A stretch of 41,166 nucleotides of DNA from positions 1 through 41,166 of the forward strand of contig JBCDKT010000035.1 in NCBI GenBank assembly GCA_038746285.1, in the 5' to 3' direction. The position numbers and the translations under genes were made by a program. This document shows, in pieces, positions 39,370 to 41,166 of the stretch (the first letter of the stretch is position 1; each line of letters begins with the position of its first letter). The notes under the pieces are model-generated. The model saw only the letters and a list, made by a program, of their open reading frames with translations. It had not been told where the DNA came from and ran no database searches. Source of the stretch: Bacteroidota bacterium (lineage in GTDB: Bacteria > Bacteroidota > Rhodothermia > Rhodothermales > JANQRZ01).

Positions 39370-40869
39370 TTACTCGCCCGCGGTCCCGGCTGGCGAGCCC
39401 GAGGCCATGCCGCTGACAACGGGCTCGCTGAAGACGGTCATGCCGTCGGCGGTAACGGCGCGGAGGCGGAACGTCTGTTCCCCGTCGGCCACGTCCGCGG
39501 CGCGGAAGCGGTAGGTGTCGCGGTCCGGCGACCCTTGGACCATGCCGACCGTCGCCCAGGACGCGCCGCGCTGGTGCTCGATCATGAAGCGCTCGATCTC
39601 GGGCGCGCCGTCTGTCTTCCAGCTCAGGTCCACGGCGCGCTCGGCCGGGAAGGTCGTGAACGACGCGAGCGCGAGCGGCTCGGCGTGCTCCGGCCGCACG
39701 ATGAAGAGGCCGCGCTGCATGTCGCTGATGAGCACCGTCCCGCTGTCGAAGTAGGGGAACGTGCTCCACGCACCGCCGAACTGCCCGCTGTCGTCCGTCG
39801 GGAAGGTGTCGAAGTAGGCCACCTCGTCGAGTTCAGCCTCGGCCACGTTCGTCGCATCCAGAACGCGGAGGCCGGAGCGGTAATTGGCCTCGTAGACCAT
39901 CTCGCCGCGGATGTAGAGGTTGTGGTCGATCGCCGCCAGCTCGCTCATGTGGGTACCGATGAACTCCGGGGCGTCGAGGTCCGACACGTCGAAGATCAGC
40001 GAGCGCGTGTTGTGGCTGAAGCGCTGCTCGTCGAGTTCGTCGTTGGCGATGAAGTAGCGGTAGTCTTCCGTGAGCCAGCCCTGGTGCGTGTAGGCCGGGT
40101 TCGGATAGACCGCCTGCGAGAGCTCGACCGGGTTCTTGCGGTCGGTCACGTCGACGATCGTAACGGTGTCCTCGTTCGAGGCGAGGCAGATTTCGTGGCC
40201 GTCGTAGGGCGCGTCCGGGCCGTGGTAGACGACGCACTGCACATCGTGGGTGTAACCGTCGTCGCCGAAGCAGCCGGCGAAGGTGGGGCTCAGCGGCTCG
40301 GTCACGTCCACGAGGTGGAGGCCGCCGGAGCAGCCCTCGCTCTCCCGGTTGCCGACGATGATGGCGAGGCCGGTCAACTCGTTGAGCGCGATGTTGTGCA
40401 CCTGCCCGACGCGGTCGTAGTGCGCGTCGGCGTCGAACTCGACCGGACCCTGGGTCGGGGCCACGTCGCGGAGGCGGGCCAGGTCGAAGACCTGCATGCC
40501 GTGCCCGTCGGCCTCGCTGACGATAAACGCGTAGTCGCCGTAAACCTTCATGTCGCGCCAGACAGTCGCCACCGTGTGAGTCGGTAGCTTGCCGAGGTAG
40601 ACCGGCGTAGTCGGGTCGGAGATGTCCACGAAGGCCGTGCCGTCGGAGAGGCCCATGAGGGCGTACTCCTTGCCGGTGACCGAGTCGGTCCAGCCCCAGA
40701 CGTCGTTGCCGGCCTGGGCGTTCATCGTCTCCAGCCCTACGTGAGACAGGAGCGTGACATTGCTGCACGGGTAGTCGCCCGCCATGCCCGTATCGTCGCA
40801 GGCGGTGAGCTGGGCCGAGGCCGGCAGGGCAGCGGCGCAGACGGCCGCGAGAAGAAAGAGGTAGCGCAT
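39370..40869 (-). CDS. Secreted LVIVD-repeat choice-of-anchor B protein, paralogue without sorting domain
   Basis: 499 residues from the ATG at 40869. Signal peptide (MRYLFLLAAVCAAALPASAQ). The propeller matches its neighbour block by block: TACDDTGMAGDYPCSNVTLLSH, EYALMGLSDGTAFVDISDPTTPVYLG, LHLVDVTEPLSPTFAGCF, YTHQGWLTEDYRYFIANDELDEQRF, AAIDHNLYIRGEMVYEANYRSGLRVLD (40 residues apart as in the paralogue). The C-terminus is not a standard sorting domain. It is a fibronectin-III-like beta-sandwich (AVDLSWKTDGAPEIERFMIEHQ, TYRFRAADVADGEQTFRLRAV) ending in a Gly/Ser/Ala-rich tail, so anchoring or export may differ. Its own terminator follows. Confidence 0.88.
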   Translation of the reverse strand: MRYLFLLAAVCAAALPASAQLTACDDTGMAGDYPCSNVTLLSHVGLETMNAQAGNDVWGWTDSVTGKEYALMGLSDGTAFVDISDPTTPVYLGKLPTHTVATVWRDMKVYGDYAFIVSEADGHGMQVFDLARLRDVAPTQGPVEFDADAHYDRVGQVHNIALNELTGLAIIVGNRESEGCSGGLHLVDVTEPLSPTFAGCFGDDGYTHDVQCVVYHGPDAPYDGHEICLASNEDTVTIVDVTDRKNPVELSQAVYPNPAYTHQGWLTEDYRYFIANDELDEQRFSHNTRSLIFDVSDLDAPEFIGTHMSELAAIDHNLYIRGEMVYEANYRSGLRVLDATNVAEAELDEVAYFDTFPTDDSGQFGGAWSTFPYFDSGTVLISDMQRGLFIVRPEHAEPLALASFTTFPAERAVDLSWKTDGAPEIERFMIEHQRGASWATVGMVQGSPDRDTYRFRAADVADGEQTFRLRAVTADGMTVFSEPVVSGMASGSPAGTAGE

Positions 40870-41025
40870 GGGATCGGCGATTGGAGAAACCTGAGAGAAG
40901 GGCAGAAGCCGGCGCGTACGAGACGCGGCGCCGAGACGCGAGGCTTGCACGCGATGGCGCTTGAGGCGCACGCGCGCTTCCCCCTGTCAACGCAGCAGAT
41001 CGGAAAACGTTGCGGCGGTGCCGAG

Positions 41026-41166
41026 CTAGCGGGCGATGACGATGCGCTGGGTCTCGGAGAACGTCTCGCCCACGGCGCGCACTACGTAGAGCCCCGCCGG
41101 GCGGCCCGACCCGTCGAAGACCAGCGAGCGCGCCGCCTCCGCCCCGAGCGCGCCCTCGAAGAGCGT
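41026..41166 (-). CDS. C-terminal end of a T9SS sorting-domain protein (partial)
   Basis: The last 46 codons and stop of a gene that runs off the window edge. The peptide TLFEGALGAEAARSLVFDGS and the following GLYVVRAVGETFSETQRIVIAR (41031-41094) align with the end of the choice-of-anchor-B sorting domain at 37757 (LYDGLVGAGEERAFSLDG...AYLVRATGETFRATQALTLVR). So this is another type IX cargo, co-directional with its two neighbours. Nothing can be said about the main domain. Confidence 0.8.
   Translation of the reverse strand, partial: TLFEGALGAEAARSLVFDGSGRPAGLYVVRAVGETFSETQRIVIAR

Overview
The window is about 41 kb of very GC-rich (roughly 70%) bacterial chromosome. The gene content points to the Bacteroidota/Rhodothermota side of the tree, and a marine Rubricoccaceae-like member of the Rhodothermota is my best guess (inference). 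Supporting signs are a DUF4293 protein, two LVIVD/choice-of-anchor-B secreted proteins, T9SS-type C-terminal sorting domains on three proteins, a fused isobutyryl-CoA mutase, an ExbB/ExbD operon with two ExbD proteins, pyrimidine-rich leaders without Shine-Dalgarno sequences, and several TAnnTTTG promoter-like boxes.

Layout. Positions 1-5.1 kb hold a paired inverted repeat, a secreted beta-propeller lipoprotein (-) and icmF (+). From 5.1 to 6.3 kb there are a DUF4258 two-gene module and a Uma2 nuclease. From 6.4 to 10.4 kb there are a hypothetical gene, a PabB-PabC fusion, a DUF937 protein and a PPK2 kinase, all (+). From 10.4 to 14.7 kb there are a sulfatase with a sorting domain (-) and two GH17-like genes (+). 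A HicBA toxin-antitoxin pair follows at 14.7-15.2 kb. The stretch 15.3-21.7 kb is an accessory region on the minus strand: a PH-domain gene with a frameshift, a detached copy of the 3' end of a sugar-kinase gene, a lipoprotein, a serine hydrolase, a hypothetical gene, a low-GC GTPase plus helical-partner operon, and the intact kinase. From 21.9 to 27.2 kb there are a divergent penicillin acylase, a PolX-like protein, a glycosyltransferase and a hypothetical gene. From 27.5 to 34.4 kb there are a CtpA protease, the ExbB/small membrane protein/ExbD/ExbD operon, an isocitrate-dehydrogenase-like enzyme, DUF4293 and an EamA transporter. From 34.4 to 41.2 kb there are a glycosyltransferase whose leader carries octanucleotide repeats, recQ, two choice-of-anchor-B proteins and the end of another sorting-domain protein.

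The most striking observation is a structure seen three times. In each case accessory genes sit directly after the 3' end of a resident gene (icmF, a GH17 gene, a BadF-type kinase), in the same direction as that gene. In each case a second copy of the resident gene's 3' end (46, 56 and about 265 bp) lies at the far side of the insert. Two inserts are two-gene modules (DUF4258 plus partner; HicBA) and one is a roughly 4.7 kb island with the GTPase operon. No integrase or transposase is visible in any insert. This looks like repeated insertion at open-reading-frame 3' ends that rebuilds the host gene, as phages do at tRNA 3' ends, but with protein genes as targets and toxin-antitoxin-like cargo. 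The mechanism is inference; the duplications are directly visible.
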